NCBI RefSeq assembly: GCF_002556545.1
Contig: NZ_CP022685.1
Span: 1,798,001-1,862,000 of the forward strand
DNA from: Streptomyces formicae
GTDB lineage: Bacteria; Actinomycetota; Actinomycetes; Streptomycetales; Streptomycetaceae
Length of the DNA stretch: 64,000 nucleotides
Direction of reading: 5' to 3'
The number at the start of each line of letters is the position of its first letter. Position 1 is the first letter of the stretch. The translations under genes were made by a program, and so were the position numbers. Below are positions 43,855 through 53,096 of this stretch, piece after piece. A model generated the notes under the pieces. That model was not told where the DNA came from, did no database searches, and saw only the letters and a list, made by a program, of their open reading frames with translations.

Positions 43855-45612
43855 ATGACCGACCAGGCGAACCCGGCACGGGACCCCGGAGCCGGTGGGC
43901 CGGGCCCCGACGGGATGGGATTCACCTACCGAGGAGCCGAGCAGGAGCTGATCGTCGTCGCACGGCCCGAGGCCCGGCTGCGCGCCGGTGAGGACGAGGT
44001 CCGCTCGGCGTCGGGATCCGACGTGTCGGCCCTGAACATGTTCCTCACCGACGAACAGCTCGTCCTGGAGCCCCTGTTCGGCAACGAGGACCGGCTGCGG
44101 GCCGCCGCCCCCACGAGCGAGGCCGAGGAGGACCTGCCCGACCTGGCGCTCTTCTACCGGGTGCGCGGCGGCGACGACCGGGCCCAGGAACTGCGCTCGC
44201 GGATGGCGGCGCTGCCGGGCATCGACACGGCGTACATCAAGCCGGGCGCCGTACCCGCCTCGATCGACCCCTCGCGGTCCCGGCCGCAGGAGCTCGACGA
44301 GGCGACGCGGCGGCGCAAGGAGGGCATGCCCGTCACGCCCGACTTCACCAGCAGGCAGGGGTACTTGAACCCGGCGCCCGAGGGCGTCGACGCCCGGTGG
44401 GCCTGGCAGCGGCTCGGCGGCTCCGGCGAGGGCGTCACGATCATCGACGTCGAGGGTGCCTGGCAGCTGCGCCACGAGGACCTGTCGGGCAAGCTCGCCG
44501 GGGTCGTCCTCGGCACCCCCATCCAGGACGTGGCCTGGCGCAACCACGGCACCGCGGTGATCGGTGTCATCGGCGGCGACCGCAACAGCATCGGCATCAC
44601 CGGCATCGTGCCCGAGGCCGTGACCGCGGCCGCCTCCTTCCAGCCGCTCGGCACGGCGGCCACCATCCGCGCGGCGGCCGACCGGCTGCACCCCGGCGAC
44701 ATCATCCTGCTCGAACTGCACCGCCCCGGACCGAAGTTCGACTTCGAGGCACGCGACGACCAGAAGGGCTACATCGCCATCGAGTGGTGGCCCGACGACT
44801 ACGCCGCGGTGCGCTACGCCACCGCCAAGGGCATCCTCGTCGTGGGCGCCGCGGGCAACGGCGCCGAGTCCCTGGACGACGCGGTGTACGAGCGCAGGTC
44901 GGACGGCTTCCCGTCCTGGTGGCGCAACCCCTTCAACCCCGCCAACCGCTCCTCGGGCGCGGTCCTGGTGGGCGCGGGCGCGCCGCCGCCCGGGACGCAC
45001 GGCCGCGACCACGGGCCCGACCGCTCGCGCCTCGCGTTCTCCAACTACGGCGCCCGCGTGGACGCGCAGGGCTGGGGCCGCGAGACCACGTCGACCGGTG
45101 GCTTCTGGGACCGGCCGGGAGATCTGCAGGGCGGCGCGGAGGAACTCGCCTGGTACACGGACACGTTCTCCGGCACGTCGTCGGCGTCGCCGATCGTGGT
45201 CGGCGCCCTCGCCGCGCTGCAGGGCATGCTCAAGGCGTCGGGCCAGCAGCCGATGACGCCGGACCGGGCCCGTGCGCTGCTGCGCTCCACCGGATCGCCG
45301 CAGCAGGACGCCCCGGGCAGGCCCGCGTCGCAACGCATCGGCAACCGCCCCGACCTGAAGGCAGCGGTCACGAATCTGCTGCCGTCGGCGGTGGGTTCGG
45401 GCCGCGCCGAGAAGTTCTGGGACGAGCTGCTCCCCTATCCGCCGGAACTCCCGCCGAGGCTGCGTCTTTTCGTGGCCGGGGAGTGGCGCAACCTCAACAA
45501 CCCGTCCCCCGAGACGCGTCAGGCGGTGCACGCCGCGTTCGCCGGGGGTCAGCCGGACGTACGCGTCTGGTTCTCGGACGACGAGGTCGTCGGCCTGGTC
45601 GTCACGGGCTGA
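43855..45612 (+). CDS. Cytosolic-type subtilase (S8 family) with C-terminal partner domain
   Basis: The 585-residue protein has no signal peptide. Residues from about 90 to 135 resemble a subtilase propeptide (ALFYRVRGGDDRAQELRSRM). The catalytic domain runs from about 180 to 510 with Asp198 (IIDVEGAW, instead of the usual DTG/DSG), His231 (RNHGTAVIG), Asn335 (AAGNGAES) and Ser442 (SGTSSASP), so the triad is complete. The last 65 residues (521-585), beginning FWDELLPYPP, form a small domain also present at the end of the next protein. ATG 43855 has GGGAG upstream. The intracellular location, missing export signal and paired neighbour suggest a regulated protease and not a secreted degradative one. 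Confidence 0.85.
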   Translation: MTDQANPARDPGAGGPGPDGMGFTYRGAEQELIVVARPEARLRAGEDEVRSASGSDVSALNMFLTDEQLVLEPLFGNEDRLRAAAPTSEAEEDLPDLALFYRVRGGDDRAQELRSRMAALPGIDTAYIKPGAVPASIDPSRSRPQELDEATRRRKEGMPVTPDFTSRQGYLNPAPEGVDARWAWQRLGGSGEGVTIIDVEGAWQLRHEDLSGKLAGVVLGTPIQDVAWRNHGTAVIGVIGGDRNSIGITGIVPEAVTAAASFQPLGTAATIRAAADRLHPGDIILLELHRPGPKFDFEARDDQKGYIAIEWWPDDYAAVRYATAKGILVVGAAGNGAESLDDAVYERRSDGFPSWWRNPFNPANRSSGAVLVGAGAPPPGTHGRDHGPDRSRLAFSNYGARVDAQGWGRETTSTGGFWDRPGDLQGGAEELAWYTDTFSGTSSASPIVVGALAALQGMLKASGQQPMTPDRARALLRSTGSPQQDAPGRPASQRIGNRPDLKAAVTNLLPSAVGSGRAEKFWDELLPYPPELPPRLRLFVAGEWRNLNNPSPETRQAVHAAFAGGQPDVRVWFSDDEVVGLVVTG

Positions 45613-45672
45613 ACGAATCCATCAGCGCAATCCGTACAATCCGCGCGATCAGTGAGGGAAGGTGGCACCCGC

Positions 45673-46248
45673 ATGAGCACCACCCCGCAGATGAGCCAAC
45701 TGGGACAGCAAGGCCAGCAGTACGGCCAGCAGGGACCGAGCACGGCCCCGCCGCAGCAGTTCGGACAGCAGCAGGGCCAGCAGCCCTTCGGGCAGCAGGG
45801 ATTCGGCCAGCGCCAGCCGTTCGGGCCGCCGAGCATCCAGGGCCAGCAGGGCATCCAGGGCCGACAGGGCTTCCAGGGCCAGCAGGGCATCCAACAGGTC
45901 CCGCAGCACGTGCAGCAGCAGCTCCAGCAGCTCGGCCAGCAGCAGCCGTTCCAGGGGCTGCTGCAACAGATGGGCACGGAGCAGATCCCGCAGACGCAGG
46001 CCCCGCAGGTCTCCACGCAGAACGTCACCTCGGGCGTCGCGACGGCGTTCTGGGACGTCGTCCAGCCGCTGCCGGGGCAGTCGCCGCTGCTCTACCTGCT
46101 CATCGACGGCTCGTGGCGCGTCTCCGTCGACCCGCTCGACAGCACGCACGACGAGGTGCAGGAGGCGTTCGCGTACGGCCAGACGGTGTACGGCTACTAC
46201 GACACCGGCAACCCGGGTCTCCTCCTGTCGATCGTGGTCACCAGCTGA
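45673..46248 (+). CDS. Gln-rich low-complexity protein sharing the subtilase's C-terminal domain
   Basis: The 191-residue product has no signal peptide. Residues 1 to about 110 are dominated by Gln with Gly, Pro and Phe (short QQG/FGQQ/IQG repeats), a prion-like composition. Residues 126-191, beginning FWDVVQPLPG and ending VVTS, match the last 65 residues of the upstream subtilase in length, spacing and key residues (FWD, G-x-WR, AFAxGQ, VVT). The start ATG 45673 has GGAAGG upstream. The gene follows the protease by 60 bases, and both end at one terminator. A substrate, scaffold or inhibitor of the protease are all possible. Confidence 0.78.
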   Translation: MSTTPQMSQLGQQGQQYGQQGPSTAPPQQFGQQQGQQPFGQQGFGQRQPFGPPSIQGQQGIQGRQGFQGQQGIQQVPQHVQQQLQQLGQQQPFQGLLQQMGTEQIPQTQAPQVSTQNVTSGVATAFWDVVQPLPGQSPLLYLLIDGSWRVSVDPLDSTHDEVQEAFAYGQTVYGYYDTGNPGLLLSIVVTS

Positions 46249-46281
46249 CCACGGCCTGAGGGGAACGCGGCACACCGAACG

Positions 46282-46316
46282 GCGGCGCCGGGCGGGTTCG
46301 TCCCGCCCGGCGCCGC
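46282..46316. terminator. Strong bidirectional terminator
   Basis: A perfect 15-bp GC stem (46282-46296 with 46302-46316) with a five-base loop lies between the rightward Gln-rich protein gene and the leftward GH31 gene. Confidence 0.88.
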
Positions 46317-46332
46317 TCCCTGCCCAGGCCCC

Positions 46333-49300
46333 CTACGCGCAGCTGAACCTGGCCGCGGCCCAGTCCGCGTGGTCCCCGCTCTTGGAGCCGTTGGTGTCCT
46401 TCACCTTGAGCACCACGTGCCGGGCGCCGCTCACGTCGACGTCCACCGGAACGGTCGCCGACGCGCCCGTCACCTTCGGCGAGGTCCATAGCGTCCTGCC
46501 GTCGGCCTCGACCGAGAAGGCCACCTCTCCGTAGCCGTTGATCTCGTCGTCGATGCCCGCGTCCGCGGTGAACTTCGCGCAGCGACCGCCCGTGTAGACC
46601 TCGATGACGGAGTCGGCGTGCGTGCCGATGCCCTTCTCGTACGTCTTCCCCGCCAGGGTCAGCGGGTGCCCGTCGGCGGCGCCCGACTCGCCGTTGCTGC
46701 GGTCGCGTTCGGCGGGACCGTAGCCGTTGGTGGACGTGAGCCAGACCATGTCGCTCGCCCAGGTGTCCTCGGCGGGCGCCTCGGGCAGCACGCCGACCGC
46801 GAACCGCCCGGTGGCGGTGCGTTCCTGGCCCGCCGCGCGGTAGCGGGCGGTCGCGGTGAGCGAGCGCTCGCCGATGTCCGCGTCCTTGGCGGGGGTGACG
46901 GCCACCTCCACCCGGCGCGTGCCGCCCGCGGGGACGCGGTCGATCTCGGCGGTGCCGACGGTCCAGCCCTTGGGGGCGTCGAGGGTGACGTCGACCCCGG
47001 TGGCGTCCTTGCTGCCCGCCGTGACCTCCACGGCTACCTTCCCCGCGGTGCCCGCGCCGAGCTCCTGCCCGGCGGCGGCGCTCACGGCGGCCTGCGCCCC
47101 GGGCACGGCACCGCCGACGGCACTGGTGTCCTCCAGCGTCAACGCGAAGGCACGGTCGGTGCGTTGGGCGGCGGTCTTCACCTTGACGACGCCGCCGCGG
47201 TCGTCCCTGTCGTAGAACCAGCCCTGCCCGGCCTTCTCGTAGGCGCTCTTCGACGCGAGCTTCGGCAGCGTGCGCCCATCGAGTCCCACGCGGCTCGGCG
47301 CGTCCCCGGTGTGCAGCGTGAACGCGTAGGGCCGCGTGCTCTGCTTCCCGGCGAACCGCCCCTTGCTCGCGCCGATCCGCACCCGCACGTCACCCGCTCC
47401 GGCGCGGGGCGCGTCGACCTCGGCGCGCTGGATGGCGTACTTGCCCGCGCGGTGCTGCCGGGTCACGCCGTCGTCCTCGTACAGCTCGAAGGAGGACTTC
47501 CCCTGCGGGTAGATGTCCCAGGCGAGCGGCGAGTCGGCCTTCCTGTCCTCGTAGGAACGGATGCCGCCCGGCCACATGGGCACGGTCGCGCCGCCCTTCA
47601 CGAAGAGCGGCAGCGTGTCCAGGGGCGCGCTGTAGCCGTCGATCGTGGTCGGGCCCCGGTAGGTGCGCCCGGTCCAGTAGTCGGTCCAGGTGCCCTTCGG
47701 CAGGTAGATGCCGTCGCGCGTGGTGGAGTCCTTGTAGACGGGCGCGACGAGGAAGTCCTCGCCGGTCAGGAACTCGTACTTGGCGGCGTCGGTCGCGGCC
47801 TTGGGGTCATGGGGGTACTCCAAGGCCAGCGGCCGCACCGCGCCCACACCGGTCTTCGTCGCCTCGTGGGCGTACGAGTACAGGTAGGGCAGCAGCGATT
47901 CGTGCAGCTTCAGGTACGTGCGGTTGATGGAGGTGTAGGGCTCGCCCTGGCGGAAGGGCTGCTTGTCGCTGGCGGCCCAGCCGTCCATCGTCATCGTGAC
48001 CGGCAGGAACATCTTCCACTGCAGATCGCGTACGTACGTCTTGGGGCTGCCGCCGAAGATCCCGTCGACGTCACCCGTGGTGTAGGCGAGCCCGGACATG
48101 GTGGACCCGGCGTACGTGGGGATCTGCCAGCGGATGTACTCCCAGCTGCCGCTCTGGTCGCCCGACCACTGCACACCGCAGCGCTGGGCGCCGGACCAGC
48201 TCTCCGGGGCCCAGGTGAAGCCGCGGACGTCGCTGTTGTCCTCGATGCCCTGGTACGCGTCCTTGCAGCCGTCGAGGGCCTTCTTGTAGCCGTCGCCGAC
48301 CCAGGCCACGTCCAGTTTGGCGACGCGCTGGCCCGCCTTGACCTGGTCGGCGATCTTGTCGAGGCCGTCCTCGGTCCACAGGCCCATCTTCATCTTGCGC
48401 TCGGCCAGGCCCTTGGAGGTCTCGGCGAGGTTCTCGTAGCCGCAGCCGTAGCCGTCGTTGACCAGCATCCAGCCGTTGGGCATGTCGTTCTCGACGTAGC
48501 CGTCGGCGACCTTCAGGGCGTCCAGGGTGTGGCGCTCGCCCCGGTTGGCGTTGTGGAGGTAGCAGTCGGCGTCGCCGATCTCCATGCCGTAGACCGGCGG
48601 CAGGAAGGGCTTGCCGGTCAGCTTCGTGTACTGGCCGATGACGTCCTTGGCCGCGTCGTCGCCGCGCCCCGCGAAGTAGTAGGCGTCGAAGCGCTTTTCC
48701 TTCGCTGTGGCGGTCACGGGCTCGGCGAAGTCGTAGGTGTTGGGGGCGTAGGTGTTCCGGAAGACCCCGTACCCCTGCGAGGACAGGTAGAAGGGCACGG
48801 AGTTGGGGTGCCCGCCGTCGTCCCAGTCGTAGTCGACGCCGACCTCGACCTTCTTGCCCCGGTGCGAGGTGTTGCCGCGGCCGTTCTGCATCCCCGCGCC
48901 GTAGAACTGCTCGTCGGCGCCGCGCGCCAGGCTCTGCGTGGTGGCGTCCTTCGTCCAGGACAGGCCCTTGGACTCGGCCCAGACGCGGCTGCCGTCGGCC
49001 CGGTAGAGGGCGAAGCGCAGCGGCGACTTGTAGGCGCGCAGCGTCACTTCGGAGGTGCTCAGCTCGTAGCGGTCGCCCTTGTCCGCCCACGTGGTGCGCG
49101 GCGCCTTGCCCTGCGGCAGCACGATGTCCTTGCCGGCCGGGTCCGTGAACGTCCCGTCGGGGGCGAGTTCGAGCCGGAACGTCTCTTGGGAGACGAAGCT
49201 GACGCGGGCCTCGGCCGCACCCGCGGTGAGCCGGTAGACGGATCCGTCGTGGGCGAACCCGGTGACGTCACCGACGGTGGTCGAGGGCTCGTCGGCGGCC

Positions 49301-49392
49301 TGCGCGGAGCCGCCGCCGGGGCCCGCGAACACCGCGAGGAGGCCCAGCAGGGCGGCCGCGGCCGCCGATCTGAAGCGCGTGGGAGATCTCAT
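46333..49392 (-). CDS. Secreted GH31-family glycoside hydrolase with NEW3 and NPCBM domains
   Basis: The 1019-residue protein has a Sec signal (about residues 1-32, ending SAQAA). An N-terminal GH31 beta-sandwich and catalytic barrel follow, with the nucleophile Asp361 in AKLDVAWVG and the acid/base Asp412 in QWSGDQSGS. This nucleophile motif differs from the WxDMNE of classical alpha-glucosidases and resembles GH31 groups acting on alpha-galactosides or alpha-GalNAc. After the GH31 C-terminal sandwiches comes a NEW3-like domain (about 780-875) and a C-terminal NPCBM carbohydrate-binding module (about 885-1019). It should cleave alpha-linked sugars outside the cell. It stands alone between two terminators. 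Confidence 0.85.
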   Translation of the reverse strand: MRSPTRFRSAAAAALLGLLAVFAGPGGGSAQAADEPSTTVGDVTGFAHDGSVYRLTAGAAEARVSFVSQETFRLELAPDGTFTDPAGKDIVLPQGKAPRTTWADKGDRYELSTSEVTLRAYKSPLRFALYRADGSRVWAESKGLSWTKDATTQSLARGADEQFYGAGMQNGRGNTSHRGKKVEVGVDYDWDDGGHPNSVPFYLSSQGYGVFRNTYAPNTYDFAEPVTATAKEKRFDAYYFAGRGDDAAKDVIGQYTKLTGKPFLPPVYGMEIGDADCYLHNANRGERHTLDALKVADGYVENDMPNGWMLVNDGYGCGYENLAETSKGLAERKMKMGLWTEDGLDKIADQVKAGQRVAKLDVAWVGDGYKKALDGCKDAYQGIEDNSDVRGFTWAPESWSGAQRCGVQWSGDQSGSWEYIRWQIPTYAGSTMSGLAYTTGDVDGIFGGSPKTYVRDLQWKMFLPVTMTMDGWAASDKQPFRQGEPYTSINRTYLKLHESLLPYLYSYAHEATKTGVGAVRPLALEYPHDPKAATDAAKYEFLTGEDFLVAPVYKDSTTRDGIYLPKGTWTDYWTGRTYRGPTTIDGYSAPLDTLPLFVKGGATVPMWPGGIRSYEDRKADSPLAWDIYPQGKSSFELYEDDGVTRQHRAGKYAIQRAEVDAPRAGAGDVRVRIGASKGRFAGKQSTRPYAFTLHTGDAPSRVGLDGRTLPKLASKSAYEKAGQGWFYDRDDRGGVVKVKTAAQRTDRAFALTLEDTSAVGGAVPGAQAAVSAAAGQELGAGTAGKVAVEVTAGSKDATGVDVTLDAPKGWTVGTAEIDRVPAGGTRRVEVAVTPAKDADIGERSLTATARYRAAGQERTATGRFAVGVLPEAPAEDTWASDMVWLTSTNGYGPAERDRSNGESGAADGHPLTLAGKTYEKGIGTHADSVIEVYTGGRCAKFTADAGIDDEINGYGEVAFSVEADGRTLWTSPKVTGASATVPVDVDVSGARHVVLKVKDTNGSKSGDHADWAAARFSCA

Positions 49393-49435
49393 GGCGGAGG
49401 TCTAGCGCGTCGACCGGCCCCGGGGCCATGGACTT

Positions 49436-49472
49436 TGATGGGCCGCTCCTGGACTTCCGGAGCGGCCCATCA
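49436..49472 (-). terminator. Terminator of the mshC operon
   Basis: A perfect 14-bp stem (49436-49449 with 49459-49472) with a nine-base loop lies between the mshC stop and the GH31 start. Both genes read leftward, so it separates their transcripts. Confidence 0.85.
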
Positions 49473-49540
49473 CGGGTTCGAGCCCGTCCGGCGATTGAGG
49501 ACGAGCCCGCAGGGCGATCGACCTCAGCCACGGGTAACTG

Positions 49541-50770
49541 CTACAGGGCCACGCCAAGAAGCGCGTCCACCGCACGGGATACGACGCCGGGTGCGCCCTC
49601 GTCCGAACCACCCTCCGCGCCCTGGCGGGCGGCCCAGGCGTCGACCGCGGCGAGCGCCCTCGGCGCGTCCAGGTCGTCGGCCAGCGCCTCGCGGACCTCC
49701 TCGACGAGCGCCTCGGCGGACGGCCCGTCGGGACGGGACACCGCCGCACGCCAGCGGCCGAGCCGCTCGACGGCCTCCGCGAGGACCGCGTCGGTCCACT
49801 CCCAGTCCGCGCGGTAGTGGTGCGCGAGCAGCGCGAGGCGGATCGCCGCCGGGTCCACGCCGTCGCGGCGCAGCTTGGAGACGAAGACGAGGTTGCCCTT
49901 GGACTTGGACATCTTCGCGCCGTCCAGGGCGACCATGCCCGCGTGCACGTACGCCTTGGCGAACGGGAACTCGCCGGTGAGCGCCTGGGCGTGCGACGCG
50001 CCCATCTCGTGGTGCGGGAAGGCGAGGTCGGAACCGCCGCCCTGCACGTCGAAGCCCATCCCCAGGTGGTCCAGGGCGATGGCGACGCACTCGATGTGCC
50101 AGCCGGGCCTGCCGCGGCCGAGCGAGGCCCCGTCCCAGCTCGGCTCGCCCTCGCGGGCCGCCATCCAGAGCATCGGGTCGAGCGGGTTCTTCTTGCCCGG
50201 ACGCTCCGGGTCGCCGCCGCGCTCGGCGGAGAGCAGCTTCATGGCTGCCGCGTCGAGCCCGGACACCTCCCCGAAGTGCGGGTCGGACTCGACCGAGAAG
50301 TAGACGTCGCCTTCGAGCTCGTAGGCGGCGCCCATGTCCCTGAGCCGTTCGACGAGCGGCACGATGCCGGGTATCGCCTCGACGGCTCCGATGTAGTGCT
50401 TCGGCGGCAGGAGCCGCAGCGCGGTCATGTCCTCGCGGAACAGCGCGGTCTCGCCCTCGGCGAGCTCGACCCAGTCCTTGCCGTCGCGGTTGGCGCGTTC
50501 CAGGAGCGGGTCGTCCACGTCGGTCACGTTCTGGACGTAGTGAACCTGCCGCTTGGTGTCGAGCCACACGCGCTGTACGAGGTCGAACGCGTTGTAGGTC
50601 GCCGCGTGACCCATGTGGGTCGCGTCGTACGGAGTGATGCCGCAGACGTAGATACGGGCGACGGGACCGGGGTCGAGGGTGACGAGTCCACCGGTCGCGG
50701 TGTCGTGGATCCGGAGGTCGCGGCCCTTGCCAGGAAGGGCGGGGACCTCAGAAGCGGGCCAGGCATGCAT
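49541..50770 (-). CDS. mshC: Mycothiol ligase MshC (Cys to GlcN-inositol)
   Basis: The 409-residue enzyme joins cysteine to 1-D-myo-inosityl glucosamine with ATP, the penultimate step of mycothiol synthesis. It is a class I cysteinyl-tRNA-synthetase paralogue: zinc Cys in [18 protein letters not shown] (the HIGH-like motif), [12 protein letters not shown] and the KMSKS loop. It lacks the long anticodon-binding tail of CysS and starts with [14 protein letters not shown], typical of MshC. It is the last gene of a leftward operon. Confidence 0.93.
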   Translation of the reverse strand: MHAWPASEVPALPGKGRDLRIHDTATGGLVTLDPGPVARIYVCGITPYDATHMGHAATYNAFDLVQRVWLDTKRQVHYVQNVTDVDDPLLERANRDGKDWVELAEGETALFREDMTALRLLPPKHYIGAVEAIPGIVPLVERLRDMGAAYELEGDVYFSVESDPHFGEVSGLDAAAMKLLSAERGGDPERPGKKNPLDPMLWMAAREGEPSWDGASLGRGRPGWHIECVAIALDHLGMGFDVQGGGSDLAFPHHEMGASHAQALTGEFPFAKAYVHAGMVALDGAKMSKSKGNLVFVSKLRRDGVDPAAIRLALLAHHYRADWEWTDAVLAEAVERLGRWRAAVSRPDGPSAEALVEEVREALADDLDAPRALAAVDAWAARQGAEGGSDEGAPGVVSRAVDALLGVAL

Positions 50771-50861
50771 GCCATGAGCCTAACCGGACGAGGCATCCGT
50801 ATACGAGTGGGGGATCAAGGAGAATCGGCCGCGCGGGATTCCGGGTGGCCGATTCCCCCCG

Positions 50862-51692
50862 TCACACCGGTGGCCAGGGGATCGCGGGCCAGTCTCCGCC
50901 GGGCTCCGGATGCCGTCCCGAGGACAGGAGCGCGGCCACCCGCGCGCGGGTGGCGTCGAGCTCGGCGGGGGTGATCAGGGCGGCCAGACGCTCGGCGAGG
51001 TCCGCGCCCTCCTTGAGGGCGTCGCGCAGGGCCCGCAGGGCCTCAAGGGCCTCCTCGGGCAGCGGCTCCCCCGCCCAGCCCCACAGCAGCGTCCGCAGCT
51101 TGTCCTCGGCGTTGAACGTGACCCCGTGGTCGATGCCGTGCAGCCGTCCTTCGGCGGTGAGCAGGTGGCCGCCCTTGCGGTCGCCGTTGTTGATCACCGC
51201 GTCGAGCACCGAGAGGCGCCGCAGCCGCACGTCGTCGGCGTGCACGAGGAGCGCGGTCCTGTCCTCGTCGACCTGGGCGAAGCCGATCGCCTTCCAGCCC
51301 TCGCCCGGCTCGTCGCCGTCGACTAGGGCGAGCAGCTCCGTGCCGTCCTCCGCCTCGATCCACAGCTGGCACATGCCCTCGCCGTAGGGCCCGTCGCGCC
51401 ACACGGTCGGCGGCACCAGGTCCCAGCCGTCCCTGGCGATCGCCCGTGACACCTCGTACGCGGCGACCTCGCGCGCCGCGAGCGTGCCGTCGGGGAAGTC
51501 CCACAGCGGCCGCTCGCCCCTGACGGGCTTGTAGACGCAGGCGGCCTCCTCGCCCTGGTAGGAGACCGTGCAGTAGAGCACCGCGTTCGACGCCTCACGG
51601 ATCCGCCCGCGCACGGTCAGCTCCCCGCGGGTCAGGAGCGTGACGGGGTCGGCGCTCACGCTCCCCGCCGGTATCCGTTCTGGCGCGGGCAT
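50862..51692 (-). CDS. SCO1664-family protein, PI3/4-kinase-like fold
   Basis: The 276-residue actinobacterial protein resembles the lipid-kinase/PI3-PI4-kinase-like fold. An N-terminal strand carries a Lys in ACVYKPVRGERPL; a catalytic-loop-like VINNGDRKGGHLL and a GIDHGVTF segment correspond to the HxDxxxxN and DFG-type motifs. This suggests phosphotransfer, possibly adenylylation, but the substrate is unknown. Its start at 51692 overlaps the end of the DUF3090 gene by 37 bases, so the two are coupled. The ligase mshC follows 91 bases downstream. Confidence 0.82.
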   Translation of the reverse strand: MPAPERIPAGSVSADPVTLLTRGELTVRGRIREASNAVLYCTVSYQGEEAACVYKPVRGERPLWDFPDGTLAAREVAAYEVSRAIARDGWDLVPPTVWRDGPYGEGMCQLWIEAEDGTELLALVDGDEPGEGWKAIGFAQVDEDRTALLVHADDVRLRRLSVLDAVINNGDRKGGHLLTAEGRLHGIDHGVTFNAEDKLRTLLWGWAGEPLPEEALEALRALRDALKEGADLAERLAALITPAELDATRARVAALLSSGRHPEPGGDWPAIPWPPV

Positions 51693-52246
51693 ACGTGTCC
51701 TTCCGGGTCGAGCGGGAGGCTGCACAGCGGGCACGGCGGGCGGCCCGCGTTCACGACGTCCAGGGCGCGCTTGGCGAACGCCCTGGCCTGGGCGCCGGTG
51801 AGGCGGACGCGGAGCATCGGCGGGCCGTTCTCCTCGTCCTGGAGGAGTCTCTCCTCGGCCTCGGCCAGATCGTCCTCGGACTCGGCGTCCAGATCGACGA
51901 GCGCCTGCGCCTCGACGATCATCCGCTCTTCGTCGCCGTCCCAGGCGAGCGCCATCGTGCCGACCCGGAACTCCTCCTCCACGGGGGAGTCGAGCGGCGC
52001 GCTGTCGGTGATCTCGGCGGGGGCGACGGCCGGCACCGCGGCATTGCCCCCACTGCGGCGTACGACCTCGTCGAGGAGTTCTTCCATGCGCTCGGCGAGC
52101 GCGGCCACCTGGGTCTTCTCCAGGGCGACGCTGGTCACCCTGATCCCCGCTGAGGCCTGGAGGAAGAAGGTACGCCGTCCGGGCAGCCCGACCGTTCCGG
52201 CGACGAAACGCTCCGGCGGGTCGTAGAGGAACACCTGACGGGACAC
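51656..52246 (-). CDS. DUF3090 family protein
   Basis: This 196-residue conserved actinobacterial protein of unknown function begins MSRQVFLYDPPERFVAGTVG. It has a central acidic stretch and ends with a zinc-ribbon-like CPLCSLPLDPEGHVCP, where the C-x2-C plus later Cys could bind zinc. It overlaps the SCO1664-type gene and follows the histidine phosphatase gene by 102 bases. This gene trio is conserved in order beside mshC in many actinobacteria, so a joint role is likely. Confidence 0.88.
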   Translation of the reverse strand: MSRQVFLYDPPERFVAGTVGLPGRRTFFLQASAGIRVTSVALEKTQVAALAERMEELLDEVVRRSGGNAAVPAVAPAEITDSAPLDSPVEEEFRVGTMALAWDGDEERMIVEAQALVDLDAESEDDLAEAEERLLQDEENGPPMLRVRLTGAQARAFAKRALDVVNAGRPPCPLCSLPLDPEGHVCPRQNGYRRGA

Positions 52247-52348
52247 GTCCTGTCTCCATTGGGATCGACTGCAAGTACTCGTGCCACGACGGGTGACACG
52301 GCGACTACGGGGCCTGCTTCAACCGCTTCACCCTACTGCGGGCGACGA

Positions 52349-53035
52349 TCACGGTGCGCCCGCACCGCCACCGACCGTCGCGTCGTCGCCCTGCGGCGCC
52401 TCGCGGGGCGCGAGGGACGCGAAGTCCCCGGTGTCCCCCAGGCGTACGAGGAAGGGGCGCAGCCGCGTGTAGCGGATGGCGGTGACCGAGCAGGGCTCCA
52501 CGGAGATCCGCTGGAAGAGGTCCAGGTGGAGCCCGATGGCGTCCGCGACGAGGGACTTGATGATGTCGCCGTGCGAGCACATCAGATAGACGGCGTCCTC
52601 GCCGTGCTCGCGCTCCACGCGCGCGTTCCACTCGCGGACCGCCTCGGCCGCCCGCGTCTGCATGGCCCGCATGGACTCGCCGCCGGGGAAGGCGGCGGCC
52701 GACGGATGCCGCTGGACGACCTCCATCAGCGGCTCGTCGGCGAGCTCGGCGAGCTTGCGGCCCGACCATTCGCCGTAGTCGCACTCCCCGATGCGGTCCT
52801 CGCTGTGCGCCTGGAGGCCCGGCCTGGCCGCGAGCAGCGGTGCCACGGTCTCCGCGCAGCGCTGCAGGGGGCTGGTGACGACCTCGGTGATCGGCAGGGC
52901 GGCGAGGCGCCCCGGCAGCGCGGCGGCCTGCGCGGCGCCCCGCTCGTCGAGGGCCACACCGGGGGTCCACCCGGCGAGCAGGCCCGCGGTATTGGCGGTG
53001 GAACGTCCGTGCCGGACGAGGATCAGCGTGGGCAT
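52349..53035 (-). CDS. Histidine phosphatase family protein (MSMEG_4193-type)
   Basis: The 228-residue phosphatase has the RHG signature in LVRHGRSTAN near residue 8, the second Arg in SPLQRCAET, the acid Glu region in GECDYGEWSGR and the second His in CSHGDIIKSL. All catalytic residues of the phosphoglycerate-mutase-like fold are present. The ATG at 53035 is preferred because the fold begins at once. It is the first gene of the leftward operon ending with mshC. Its substrate is unknown. Confidence 0.88.
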   Translation of the reverse strand: MPTLILVRHGRSTANTAGLLAGWTPGVALDERGAAQAAALPGRLAALPITEVVTSPLQRCAETVAPLLAARPGLQAHSEDRIGECDYGEWSGRKLAELADEPLMEVVQRHPSAAAFPGGESMRAMQTRAAEAVREWNARVEREHGEDAVYLMCSHGDIIKSLVADAIGLHLDLFQRISVEPCSVTAIRYTRLRPFLVRLGDTGDFASLAPREAPQGDDATVGGGAGAP

Positions 53036-53096
53036 GCGGCTCAGCCTAAGCGCCCGCGGGGGTGCGACCGGTGGGCGGGTTGGGAACAATGCCGGT

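Noticed and set aside
45673..46028. CRISPR-like or minisatellite array in the Gln-rich gene
   Set aside because: The repeats are short, codon-phased and irregular, and are explained by the low-complexity protein.
49541..50770. Second cysteinyl-tRNA synthetase
   Set aside because: The length, the [14 protein letters not shown] start and the missing anticodon-binding tail fit MshC better.
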